A DNA stretch of 64,000 bases from an uncultured Angelakisella sp. GTDB lineage: Bacteria; Bacillota; Clostridia; Oscillospirales; Ruminococcaceae. The notes under the pieces are model-generated. The model saw only the letters and a program-made list of their open reading frames with translations, searched no databases and had not been told where the DNA came from. Positions within the stretch are counted from its first letter, which is position 1; each line of letters begins with the position of its first letter. The stretch covers positions 9,680 to 73,679 of the forward strand of contig CAJUFR010000003.1 in assembly GCA_910585525.1 (NCBI GenBank). The letters run 5' to 3'. Below, in pieces: positions 6,745-13,597 of this stretch. The position numbers and the translations under genes are program-made.

Positions 6745-7986
6745 ATGAAGTGGATAAAATTTTGTATGATCGCATTAGGATGTATGATTTTTGCTGGCTG
6801 TTCCGCACAGGAGATCGTGAATCCTTCCGACCTTTCAAGCAATCAAACAGCAATAGATGGATCACCAAGCGAACACAATGGATCTCCTTGTTTGATCAGT
6901 TCCTTGATATATGAAAGAGAAATGACCGAAAAGGTGGTTTTGCCACCCAGCTGGCTGAATGGGGAACTTGTGAGTTGGGTCAGCAAAGCTGATAATATGG
7001 GTGGGACATCATATCAGGTGCATATCATAAATGTAAAAGAGGGGAACGAGAATATTGTTTACAAAAAAGAAATTGAAGATGGGCGCGATCCCGATGTAAA
7101 TATAGCCTTTTCGAATGATACCAATACTATATGTATTTATTTTTTCGACAGCACGACATCACGTCTTGACAAAATAGTGCTTGATATTGAAAATGGGGAG
7201 ATCATCAGTGAAAATACATTTGAATATCCATATCAGGTTTCTTTGAATGGAAGATCAACGCAAGACATTATAATAGCAAAGGATATTCACGCCGAACAAA
7301 GTGGTACCTTCAACTGGAATATCGTTTTATTTCCGTTGGAAGGTTCAGAACAGACTTATCATTTAAAACAAAATGATGGGGTTCGCTATGATTTTTCAAA
7401 TAGCATATGGTCTTTATCCGGCGAATATTTTTATCTTTTGAATCATGACGCAAACGGAATGAATCGATTTGAGTCTCTTGTAGATTTGTTTGCATATCCT
7501 AAGACAGAATGGCCTACTAAATTACAGTATGACGTTTTCCATAAGGATGGCAGCTTTGCTTTTTCTTTTACTGTGGATCTTATCTATCACGATGATGGCA
7601 GCGATAACAGCCACAATATTTTTTGGATACCCGGAGACCAGATCTTCATAACATCAATTTTTTATCATGCAAAATCGGACAGCTATGATGCAAAGGAACA
7701 GTTGATCGATGCTTCAGGCGAGGTCATTGGCGAATGGTTTTATGATGGATACAGAGATCAATATTTATCCTGCGAATTTGATGCGGAAGGTGTTTATTAC
7801 GGGGAAAGGAAGAGCGATTCCACCCATTTGCTGTATAAATATTTTAACCGTGACGAAGTAATTGATTATGGGCCGGTACAGGACCTTACAGAAGAAACCT
7901 TTATATTGCCAAACCCCGATCCAGATAGCAAGTTTTTTTTGCTGACGGATCGCAAACAGACATTGAGGATAATAGAATTTGTTTGA
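6745..7986 (+). CDS. Predicted lipoprotein, propeller-like (lipoprotein 4)
   Basis: 413 residues, AT-rich. ATG 6745 is preferred to GTG 6739 because GGGAGGG lies nine bases upstream. The signal MKWIKFCMIALGCMIFAGC ends in the lipobox FAGC at residue 19. The mature part has repeated strand-rich units (for example SLSGEYFYLLNHDANGMN, IFWIPGDQIFITSIF) resembling a TolB-like propeller, as in lipoprotein 2, though direct similarity between the two is weak by eye. It follows the truncated regulator copy by 21 bases, so it should be expressed from the duplicated regulator promoter, and it converges on M23 peptidase 3. Candidate immunity or receptor protein by context only. Confidence 0.75.
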   Translation: MKWIKFCMIALGCMIFAGCSAQEIVNPSDLSSNQTAIDGSPSEHNGSPCLISSLIYEREMTEKVVLPPSWLNGELVSWVSKADNMGGTSYQVHIINVKEGNENIVYKKEIEDGRDPDVNIAFSNDTNTICIYFFDSTTSRLDKIVLDIENGEIISENTFEYPYQVSLNGRSTQDIIIAKDIHAEQSGTFNWNIVLFPLEGSEQTYHLKQNDGVRYDFSNSIWSLSGEYFYLLNHDANGMNRFESLVDLFAYPKTEWPTKLQYDVFHKDGSFAFSFTVDLIYHDDGSDNSHNIFWIPGDQIFITSIFYHAKSDSYDAKEQLIDASGEVIGEWFYDGYRDQYLSCEFDAEGVYYGERKSDSTHLLYKYFNRDEVIDYGPVQDLTEETFILPNPDPDSKFFLLTDRKQTLRIIEFV

Positions 7987-7995
7987 TGATCGATA

Positions 7996-8041
7996 TTTGT
8001 GGGGCAAAAGTCAGAATACCTTCCAGCTTTTGCCCCACAAA
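7996..8041. terminator. Bidirectional terminator between lipoprotein 4 and M23 peptidase 3
   Basis: A perfect 15-base inverted repeat, TTTGTGGGGCAAAAG (7996-8010) and its inverse (8027-8041), with a 16-base loop. Confidence 0.7.
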
Positions 8042-8064
8042 GGATTTATGGAATTATTTGGGGG

Positions 8065-9021
8065 TTAGAGGTAGGTGTAGGGGACCTTTGTACTTCCCAT
8101 CGCAACCGAAGAATGAGAGTTTAGGGTAGTGCACAGGTTAGTGGCAGATGTTACTTCAAAATGGACATGAGTATTAACGCCTTCTGCAAGCCCCAAACCA
8201 GAATTGCCCTGGTTACCAATTGGCTTGCCTTTCTCGATCCTTTTTCCAACCGCCAATTCATCAGGAATCGAGTCCAACCTTAGATGAGACATCACAAAAT
8301 TGACTCCAGAGGATTTTTCAATACACACCGTACCCCATTTCGTGCGGTCAATGCCTTTGATTGTGCCAGTGATTGGAGCATATACGGGACAATCCCTGCC
8401 ATTCGTCATGTCAATACCAGTGTGAAATTTTCCTCTGTAAGAGGTGGGCGTGACGGTATTATTATACATTGCACCATAAAGGTTATAGTATGTTCCCGAT
8501 TTTGAAGCATCTGTTTGGAACAATGCCTTGTAAAGACTATTTAACTTAGTTGTCCATGTAGACGACCAAGTACCACCAATTGTATTGCCACATTTTTCAT
8601 TGAAGTAATCGCTATTACCGTCGAAGCCCCCAATTGAGGTCAACTGAATCAGTTTTTCAAAACGCCAGGCAGTAGATTTACTGCTTCCCCACTCCAGTTT
8701 GTTAGCGGATGTCCAGTTGAGATATTTACCGGTGGACGCCTTTACGTAGTAGGTGTCGGAATTACTACCGGTTTCAAAGGTTACAGTTGGAGCAGAAGAC
8801 GCAGCAACCAATGCCGGTGTAGTTCCAGACCCCCCGATATAAGTCCCCGTCTGAGCGTTTTTTAGCTTGTTATTACTGAGTTGCCAAAGTTCATTAGAAC
8901 TTCCATCCAGTCCCCCATAAGCAAAGGCGCTATTATAATAGTACAGGCCCTGATGAGTGGTTGTGGAAGTGTCCTTACGCATACGATAAAAAAGATTTGC
9001 ATTATTCGAAGGTAATGCCAT
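8065..9021 (-). CDS. Lectin-like domain plus M23 metallopeptidase (peptidase 3)
   Basis: 318 residues. The N-terminal 125 residues look like a degenerate beta-trefoil (NELWQLSN, YYVKASTGKYLNW). Residues 125-200 share order and many residues with peptidase 1 (DYF ... LY ... YYN.YGA ... SYRGKFHTGID). The M23 domain has H200, D204, H285 and H287 (HVH). No signal peptide. TAGGAGG precedes the start. It is transcribed from TTGACA-N17-TATAAT at 9224-9252, divergent from the XRE regulator, and should be under that regulator's control. It probably cleaves peptidoglycan after release by the island holin. A prophage endolysin origin cannot be excluded. Confidence 0.85.
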   Translation of the reverse strand: MALPSNNANLFYRMRKDTSTTTHQGLYYYNSAFAYGGLDGSSNELWQLSNNKLKNAQTGTYIGGSGTTPALVAASSAPTVTFETGSNSDTYYVKASTGKYLNWTSANKLEWGSSKSTAWRFEKLIQLTSIGGFDGNSDYFNEKCGNTIGGTWSSTWTTKLNSLYKALFQTDASKSGTYYNLYGAMYNNTVTPTSYRGKFHTGIDMTNGRDCPVYAPITGTIKGIDRTKWGTVCIEKSSGVNFVMSHLRLDSIPDELAVGKRIEKGKPIGNQGNSGLGLAEGVNTHVHFEVTSATNLCTTLNSHSSVAMGSTKVPYTYL

Positions 9022-9168
9022 TTGTATATCCTCCTAATTGTTTGATCTTTGTTGGTTGCCCAATGGCCTATAATCCATAGGACTGTTGTACCATTTGTAC
9101 TTTCCCAGACCCATCTGCAGCTGGATGGAATTTCCAAAGCGGAAATCAGACTATATATCACCAGTTAC

Positions 9169-9197
9169 TTGACGACATGGGAAGCTGGTGATATATT
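9169..9197 (+). promoter_or_regulatory. Promoter of the XRE regulator gene (copy c)
   Basis: TTGACG, 17 bases, TATATT. Transcription would begin near 9204, inside the first operator dyad, leaving a leader of about 90 bases. Confidence 0.55.
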
Positions 9198-9199
9198 AT

Positions 9200-9245
9200 A
9201 GGAGGTCTGACTTCCTAATTACTATTATAGGATTTTTAACTTCCT
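9200..9245. promoter_or_regulatory. Two operator-like dyads, copy c
   Basis: AGGAGGTCTGACTTCCT (9200-9216) and AGGATTTTTAACTTCCT (9229-9245), 29 bases apart. The first overlaps the predicted start of the regulator transcript, the second lies within the peptidase 3 promoter, so one protein could control both directions. Confidence 0.55.
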
Positions 9246-9252
9246 ATGTCAA
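9224..9252 (-). promoter_or_regulatory. Promoter of M23 peptidase 3
   Basis: Minus strand: TTGACA (9252-9247), exactly 17 bases, TATAAT (9229-9224). Both hexamers match consensus fully, so tight repression would be needed if the product is harmful. Confidence 0.7.
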
Positions 9253-9296
9253 GGAAAATGAGAAACTAAACTTCCAAAAATAAGGTGGTGCCAGCG

Positions 9297-9710
9297 ATGA
9301 CTTTTGGTGAAAAGGTTAAAAAGGCCCGAAAGGAACTGGGTCTTACACAGACCGAGTTGGGGGATAAGATCGGGGTATCCAGGCGGACGATCACCTCCTA
9401 CGAGGCGGATGTGTTCCCTCCCCGGACCAGGGACACCTATTTTAAGCTGGCGGAAGTGCTGGGGGTGGATGTGAACTATCTGCTGACCGAGGGGGAGTCC
9501 TTTGTTCTGAATGCCAGCGAACAGTACGGCCCCAGCGGCCGCCGGGATGCCCGGATGCTGGTGGATGAGTTGACAGGGCTATTTTCCGGCGGACAGATGG
9601 CCGAGGAGGATATGGACGAGTTGATGCTGGCCATCCAGAAGGCCTACATCATCGCCAAGGAGGACAGCCGGAAGTACACCCCCAAAAAATACCGTGAAAA
9701 AAAGGACTGA
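9297..9710 (+). CDS. XRE-family regulator (ImmR-like repressor candidate)
   Basis: 137 residues. Residues 3-60 form a Cro/CI helix-turn-helix (KVKKARKELGLTQTELGDKIGVSRRTI). The remainder is acidic and helical, with no peptidase-type repressor domain. ATG 9297 follows AAGGTGGTG. It lies divergent from M23 peptidase 3 across two operator-like dyads and 129 bases before an ImmA/IrrE-type metalloprotease gene. In ICEBs1 and many phage-like elements such a pair is repressor (ImmR) and anti-repressor protease (ImmA), the protease cleaving the repressor on induction. The same regulation is inferred here, with the peptidase promoters as targets. Confidence 0.85.
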   Translation: MTFGEKVKKARKELGLTQTELGDKIGVSRRTITSYEADVFPPRTRDTYFKLAEVLGVDVNYLLTEGESFVLNASEQYGPSGRRDARMLVDELTGLFSGGQMAEEDMDELMLAIQKAYIIAKEDSRKYTPKKYREKKD

Positions 9711-9839
9711 CCGCCTTGCCGGGGCCTTTGGCCGGGCTGTCGAGCGGTAGTCCTGATAACGGGACAGGCATTCTGTTATCATGATAGTATGATAGCCGAT
9801 CGTATAACATAGGACAAAGGAGGAGAGGAAGGAAGCACT
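9711..9839. other. Gap between regulator and metalloprotease
   Basis: 129 bases with two small inverted repeats: CCGGGGCCTTTGGCCGGG (9719-9736) directly after the regulator stop, and GATAACGGG...CTGTTATC (9756-9781). They may terminate or attenuate transcription between regulator and protease. AAAGGAGGAG near 9817 is the ribosome binding site. Confidence 0.4.
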
Positions 9840-10346
9840 ATGTTTCTGAACCGATCTGTGGATATTGTGAAAAAGGCAAGACGGATCGTCAAACTGGCAG
9901 GTTCCCGGGACCCGGAGATCATCGCCGACTATCTGGGGATCATCATCATGCCTTGCGCTTTTTCCATGCAGAAAGGGGCTTATAAGGTCATTAAACGGAA
10001 GCGGTTTATCTTTATCAAGGAGGACCTTTGCCCGGAACTGAGAAGGATCGTTCTGCTCCACGAGATCGGCCATGATGTGCTCCACCGGCAGGAGGCCAGG
10101 ACCTTTCAGGAGTTTAGCATCTTTGATATCAAAGGGGATAGGATGGAGTACGAAGCCAACAGCTTCGCCGCGGAGGTGGCTCTGCCTGACGAGGAGGTCC
10201 TGGAAAAGCTGCGCCTGGGTCTGGACGTCGAAACCATCGCCAAGCAGATGGCCTCCCACACCCAGCTGGTCGCCATCAAGCTGGAGGGCCTGGAGCGCCG
10301 GAAGTCCAGCCCCCCACCCCAAAACAACAGAGGGCCTCTCGGGTGA
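9840..10346 (+). CDS. ImmA/IrrE-type metallopeptidase
   Basis: 168 residues. The zinc motif HEIGH is at residues 74-78, with a downstream glutamate in YEANSFAAEVALP (about residues 100-112), the arrangement of the ImmA/IrrE (DUF955/COG2856) family, gluzincin proteases that cleave XRE repressors. AGGAGAGGAAGG precedes the start. The gene follows the XRE regulator, as in ImmR-ImmA modules. Its last codons overlap a bidirectional hairpin (10329-10356), so it closes the island on the right. The target is inferred to be the 9297 product. Confidence 0.85.
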   Translation: MFLNRSVDIVKKARRIVKLAGSRDPEIIADYLGIIIMPCAFSMQKGAYKVIKRKRFIFIKEDLCPELRRIVLLHEIGHDVLHRQEARTFQEFSIFDIKGDRMEYEANSFAAEVALPDEEVLEKLRLGLDVETIAKQMASHTQLVAIKLEGLERRKSSPPPQNNRGPLG

Positions 10347-10356
10347 GAGGCCCTCT
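10329..10356. terminator. Bidirectional terminator at island right edge
   Basis: Perfect 12-base inverted repeat AGAGGGCCTCTC (10329-10340) and GAGAGGCCCTCT (10345-10356), four-base loop. The T-rich tail (TTGTTTT) is on the minus-strand side, so it mainly ends the operon coming from 12295. Confidence 0.75.
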
Positions 10357-10374
10357 GGCATTTCCCTGGCAATA

Positions 10375-10743
10375 TCATTTCAGCGGCTGGCCCAGCTTCA
10401 TCTCCTGCCGCCACTGGGGCGGGGGGCCGTCGTCGGCCCAGTATTCCTCCAGCCGGGCCACCTTGTCCCCCCGCAGCCGGAAAAAGGAGACGGCATGGAC
10501 CGAGAAGGACCGGTCCCGGGGCCAGACCCGGGTGACGGTGACCAGCTGCTCCCCCTGCTCCTCCACCCGCTCCACCTCCCCTTCCCACGAGCCGGGGTAG
10601 CGGCAGTTGGCGGTGATGTACTCGTCCAGGGTGAAACGCTCGTTGGTGCAGACCCAGTCCACCCGGGCGTCGGGGTGGAAGAAGGGGCGGATGGCCTCCT
10701 CGTCCTGGGCCAGGACGGCGGTCCAAAGGGCTCGGATATCCAT
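10375..10743 (-). CDS. SnoaL/NTF2-like fold protein
   Basis: 122 residues of the nuclear-transport-factor-2-like (SnoaL-like) cone fold: N-terminal helix MDIRALWTAVLAQDEEAI, then FFHPDARVDW, a central YITANCRYPGSWEG segment, and strands ending FFRLRGDKVARLEEYWADDG. Members bind small hydrophobic ligands or act as isomerases, but no function can be assigned. It is the last gene of a three-gene operon after an ECF sigma factor and a DUF2461 protein (16-base gap). Confidence 0.75.
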   Translation of the reverse strand: MDIRALWTAVLAQDEEAIRPFFHPDARVDWVCTNERFTLDEYITANCRYPGSWEGEVERVEEQGEQLVTVTRVWPRDRSFSVHAVSFFRLRGDKVARLEEYWADDGPPPQWRQEMKLGQPLK

Positions 10744-10759
10744 GCTGTTTCTCCTTTCT

Positions 10760-11443
10760 CTATCGGGCGGGCATCTGGAAGCCCTCCAGACCCTGGTTGA
10801 GGAAGTCGTTGAAGGGCTTCATCAGCCGGAAGAGCTCCGCCGCCTGGTCCACAAAGGCGGCCCCGTCGGCCACCAGGGTGTCCGGGACGGGGTACTCCAG
10901 GTACCAGCTTTTGTGCTTTAGGTGCTCCGCCTGGGGGTGGTCCTTGTCAAAGCCGGCAGGGACCTTCTTGAGGGCGGCGCCCTCCACGGTGAACCGCTCC
11001 GCAAAGGCGGGGGCGTGGATGATCTCCTCCCAGGCGGGGCCGTTGGCGGCGATCCGCTCCCGGACCATCCGGGTGGCGTCGGGGAAGATGTCGGCGAACA
11101 GGCCGCCCCCCAGGAAGGACCGGTCCCCGGGCTTTAGCATCAGGTAATACCCCACCGGGATCGGCAGCTTGCCCTTGGCGGAGATATGGGCCCGGAAGGC
11201 GGGATTGTAGGGGGACTTGTCCTTGCTGAACCGGGTATCCCGCACCAGCTTGAAGGTCAGTTCCTTGGGGGGCCAGGGGAGGACGCCGGGGTCAAACTCC
11301 CCGATGCGCAGGATGAGGGCTTGCAGCAGTTCCTCGAAGCAGGCGTTGGCCGCCTGGCGCTCCTCCTTGTGGGCGTGGTACCAGTCCCGGTCGTTGTTGG
11401 CCTCCAGGGCCGTCAGGTAGTCTAAGATCACTTTGGTGTCCAT
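10760..11443 (-). CDS. DUF2461 family protein
   Basis: 227 residues. The opening LDYLTALEANNDRDWYHAHK, followed by DTRFSKDKSPYNPAFRAH and GGGLFADIFP, are hallmarks of the DUF2461/TIGR02453 family, whose biochemical role is unknown. Its start has a GGAGG-type site and lies 12 bases after the sigma factor stop, so the two are cotranscribed. Confidence 0.85.
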   Translation of the reverse strand: MDTKVILDYLTALEANNDRDWYHAHKEERQAANACFEELLQALILRIGEFDPGVLPWPPKELTFKLVRDTRFSKDKSPYNPAFRAHISAKGKLPIPVGYYLMLKPGDRSFLGGGLFADIFPDATRMVRERIAANGPAWEEIIHAPAFAERFTVEGAALKKVPAGFDKDHPQAEHLKHKSWYLEYPVPDTLVADGAAFVDQAAELFRLMKPFNDFLNQGLEGFQMPAR

Positions 11444-11455
11444 GATGTGCCCTCC

Positions 11456-12295
11456 TTACGCTTTGGTGACGGTGGAAAAGGCTGTGCTGTCCAGCAGTTC
11501 CCGGATCATCCCCCGCAGCCGCTCCGGGGACTGGTAAGCCTTGCAGAAGGCGAACCGCTGGGAATCGGCGTCCAGTTCCTCCATGGCCGCCTTTACCTCC
11601 AGCACCAGGCTGCCCGGCCGGGCGGCGGTGAAGTCCAGCCTTTGGGGGGAGATGCGGCGGCACTGGATGGCGTAATCCACCCGGCGGGCGCAGCGGCATT
11701 CCCCGTGGCCGTACTCGCCGCAGTACTCCTCCAAAAAGGCCGCCATCCGCTTCCGGGCCCGGGAGAGGCGCTGGCGGTAGTTCTCCGGGCTGATGCCCAG
11801 CACCTCCCCGGCGGCGGCGCTGTCCAGCCGGAACATGGTGCCCAGGATAAAGGCGCACCGGCTCTCGGTATCCAGGCACTGGAGCATGACGTTGGTGCAG
11901 GACAGCTTCAACTCCTCCGCCAGCAGTTCCCGGGAGACATCCTGGCTCAGGTCGGGGAGGTCCTCCACGGTGCCGTTTTTGATGTCCTCCCCGTAGAACT
12001 CGAAGCTGAGGGGGCGCTGGGCGAACAGGTGCTTGCGGTAGCCGGAAAGGTAGTTTGCGGCGATGCGGAACACCCAGGTGGAAAAGGCGCTCTCCCCCCG
12101 GAAGGAGGAGAGGTGGGTCATCACCCGGAGCAGGATCTCCTGGGACGCGTCCTCGGCGTCGGGGAAGGTGCCCAGCATCCGCAGGGAAAGGTTGAACACC
12201 AGGTCCTGGACGCCGGCCAGCACCTCCTCCAGCGCCGCCCGGTCCCCGGCGGTGGCCCGCTGCACCAGCAGGCGGGTCTCTTCATTCGTGTTCAT
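11456..12295 (-). CDS. ECF-type RNA polymerase sigma factor with C-terminal extension
   Basis: 279 residues. ATG 12295 follows a strong AGGAGG; the open frame extends further upstream but without a site. Region 2 is LVFNLSLRMLGTFPDAEDASQ through STWVFRIAANYLSGYRKH. Region 4 is LGISPENYRQRLSRARKR. After region 4 come about 90 extra residues with several cysteines (CGEYGHGECRC ... IQC), longer than standard ECF factors; it may be a built-in sensing or metal-binding tail. No anti-sigma gene is adjacent. It heads the operon with DUF2461 and the NTF2-like protein. The 76 bases upstream contain GGGACAACTTTTTTGTCACG, which could be part of an autoregulated promoter. Confidence 0.85.
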   Translation of the reverse strand: MNTNEETRLLVQRATAGDRAALEEVLAGVQDLVFNLSLRMLGTFPDAEDASQEILLRVMTHLSSFRGESAFSTWVFRIAANYLSGYRKHLFAQRPLSFEFYGEDIKNGTVEDLPDLSQDVSRELLAEELKLSCTNVMLQCLDTESRCAFILGTMFRLDSAAAGEVLGISPENYRQRLSRARKRMAAFLEEYCGEYGHGECRCARRVDYAIQCRRISPQRLDFTAARPGSLVLEVKAAMEELDADSQRFAFCKAYQSPERLRGMIRELLDSTAFSTVTKA

Positions 12296-12371
12296 AAAAA
12301 ACACCTCCTGTAGAGTTAGACCGTCCCCGGGGCGGCATCGTGACAAAAAAGTTGTCCCAAAATATGCCGCC

Positions 12372-13499
12372 TCACTCCACCGCCAGGCCGTTGACCTCCA
12401 TCTCCCCGTCCACCGGCACCAGCAGGTACTTGCGGCCCTCGATGACCCGGGTCTCCAGCAGGTAGCTGCGGTCGGGGGCCAGGGTGAGGGTGGCGTCCCC
12501 GGTGCGCACCTGGAAGCGCTTGCTGTCGATGAGGTTGGCGGGGGAAAGGGCCGCCCCCTCCCCGAACTGGCGGCCGCAGCTTTGGCAGAAAGCCTCCACC
12601 TGGGGCTCCTCCACCCCGCAGTCCCGGAGGATGGTCCCCACCTCCCGGGCGGTGACCGCCAGCGGCTCCGGGTCCTTGCTCTCCTTGTGTTCCTCGATGC
12701 GCAGGGCCAGCCGCTCGTGGACCGCCTGGACCACCTCCAGGCTGCATCCCCCCTCCATCGACTGGACCAGGGCGTTCTCAAAGGCCTGGCGCTGCTCCCC
12801 GGCGGACATGGGGGGTTCCTCGATGTGGAAGATGGCATCCAAAAACTCCTGGTGCAGCTGGTCCGCCTTTTTGGAGTAGGCCAGGGCGCTGTAGATGTTG
12901 GCGGCCCGGTCGTCAAAGGCGGGGAAGAGGAAGCCCAGTTCCGGCTGGGCCACCAGCTGGCTGGGGACGCAGTTGTGGAACTCGTTTTCCCCAGGGCAGT
13001 AGCCCAGTTCCGTCTTGCCGTCCTTTACCGGGCAGACGCAGCAGAGGATGTAGGAAAAGACGGTGTCCGAATCATCCTGCTTGTCCCCGTTCCTGTCCCG
13101 GCTGGGGACGTCATAGCTGTCGTGGGCCAGCAGGATGAGGTAGTTGCTGTCCCCCATGTCCAGGGAATCAATGACCTTCTGGTAGAACTCCTGGCGGATC
13201 TCCCCGTCCTGTAGCTTGGAATCCCGCAGCCCCATCAGCCGCCGGTGCTCGTCGCTGTCCACCACCTGGGCGGTGGAAAAGACGATGTCGATGAGGTTTT
13301 TGCCCGGCGTCCCGGACAGGGCCTTGCCCAGCAGGCTCAGGTACTTTTCGGCCTCCTCCTGGGGCATCGTCCTTAGCGACTCGTCGATGTAGGAGATGAC
13401 CTCCCCCTTGCCGTTGACGTAGCAGCCGTGGACCTGGCTGATGTTGTTCTTCTCCGGCTTGAACCGCCGGCGCAGTTCGCTGATCTCTTTCTTGTTCAT
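12372..13499 (-). CDS. DUF4317 family protein
   Basis: 375 residues. The start MNKKEISELRRRFKPEKNNI and the motif VHGCYVNGKGEVISY identify the DUF4317 family, common in Clostridia and of unknown function. The protein is soluble, without signal peptide. It stands alone upstream of the sigma factor gene (76-base gap) and may or may not be cotranscribed with it. Confidence 0.85.
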   Translation of the reverse strand: MNKKEISELRRRFKPEKNNISQVHGCYVNGKGEVISYIDESLRTMPQEEAEKYLSLLGKALSGTPGKNLIDIVFSTAQVVDSDEHRRLMGLRDSKLQDGEIRQEFYQKVIDSLDMGDSNYLILLAHDSYDVPSRDRNGDKQDDSDTVFSYILCCVCPVKDGKTELGYCPGENEFHNCVPSQLVAQPELGFLFPAFDDRAANIYSALAYSKKADQLHQEFLDAIFHIEEPPMSAGEQRQAFENALVQSMEGGCSLEVVQAVHERLALRIEEHKESKDPEPLAVTAREVGTILRDCGVEEPQVEAFCQSCGRQFGEGAALSPANLIDSKRFQVRTGDATLTLAPDRSYLLETRVIEGRKYLLVPVDGEMEVNGLAVE

Positions 13500-13597
13500 A
13501 TGTACCTCGCAGTTATTTAGGATCGATGAGGCCCCGGCGCGGGGCGTGAACGGACGTTCTTTATTGTAGCAGACAGGGCGGAAAAAGGCAAGGGGGA

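Noticed and set aside
9211..9397. CRISPR-like repeat in the island
   Set aside because: Only two copies of a long unit separated by 2.7 kb; it is a gene/promoter duplication.
2838..10346. A whole prophage
   Set aside because: Holin, lysin-like and repressor-like genes are present, but no integrase, terminase, capsid, tail or replication gene was found, and lysin-like genes are triplicated; I kept prophage remnant only as an alternative.
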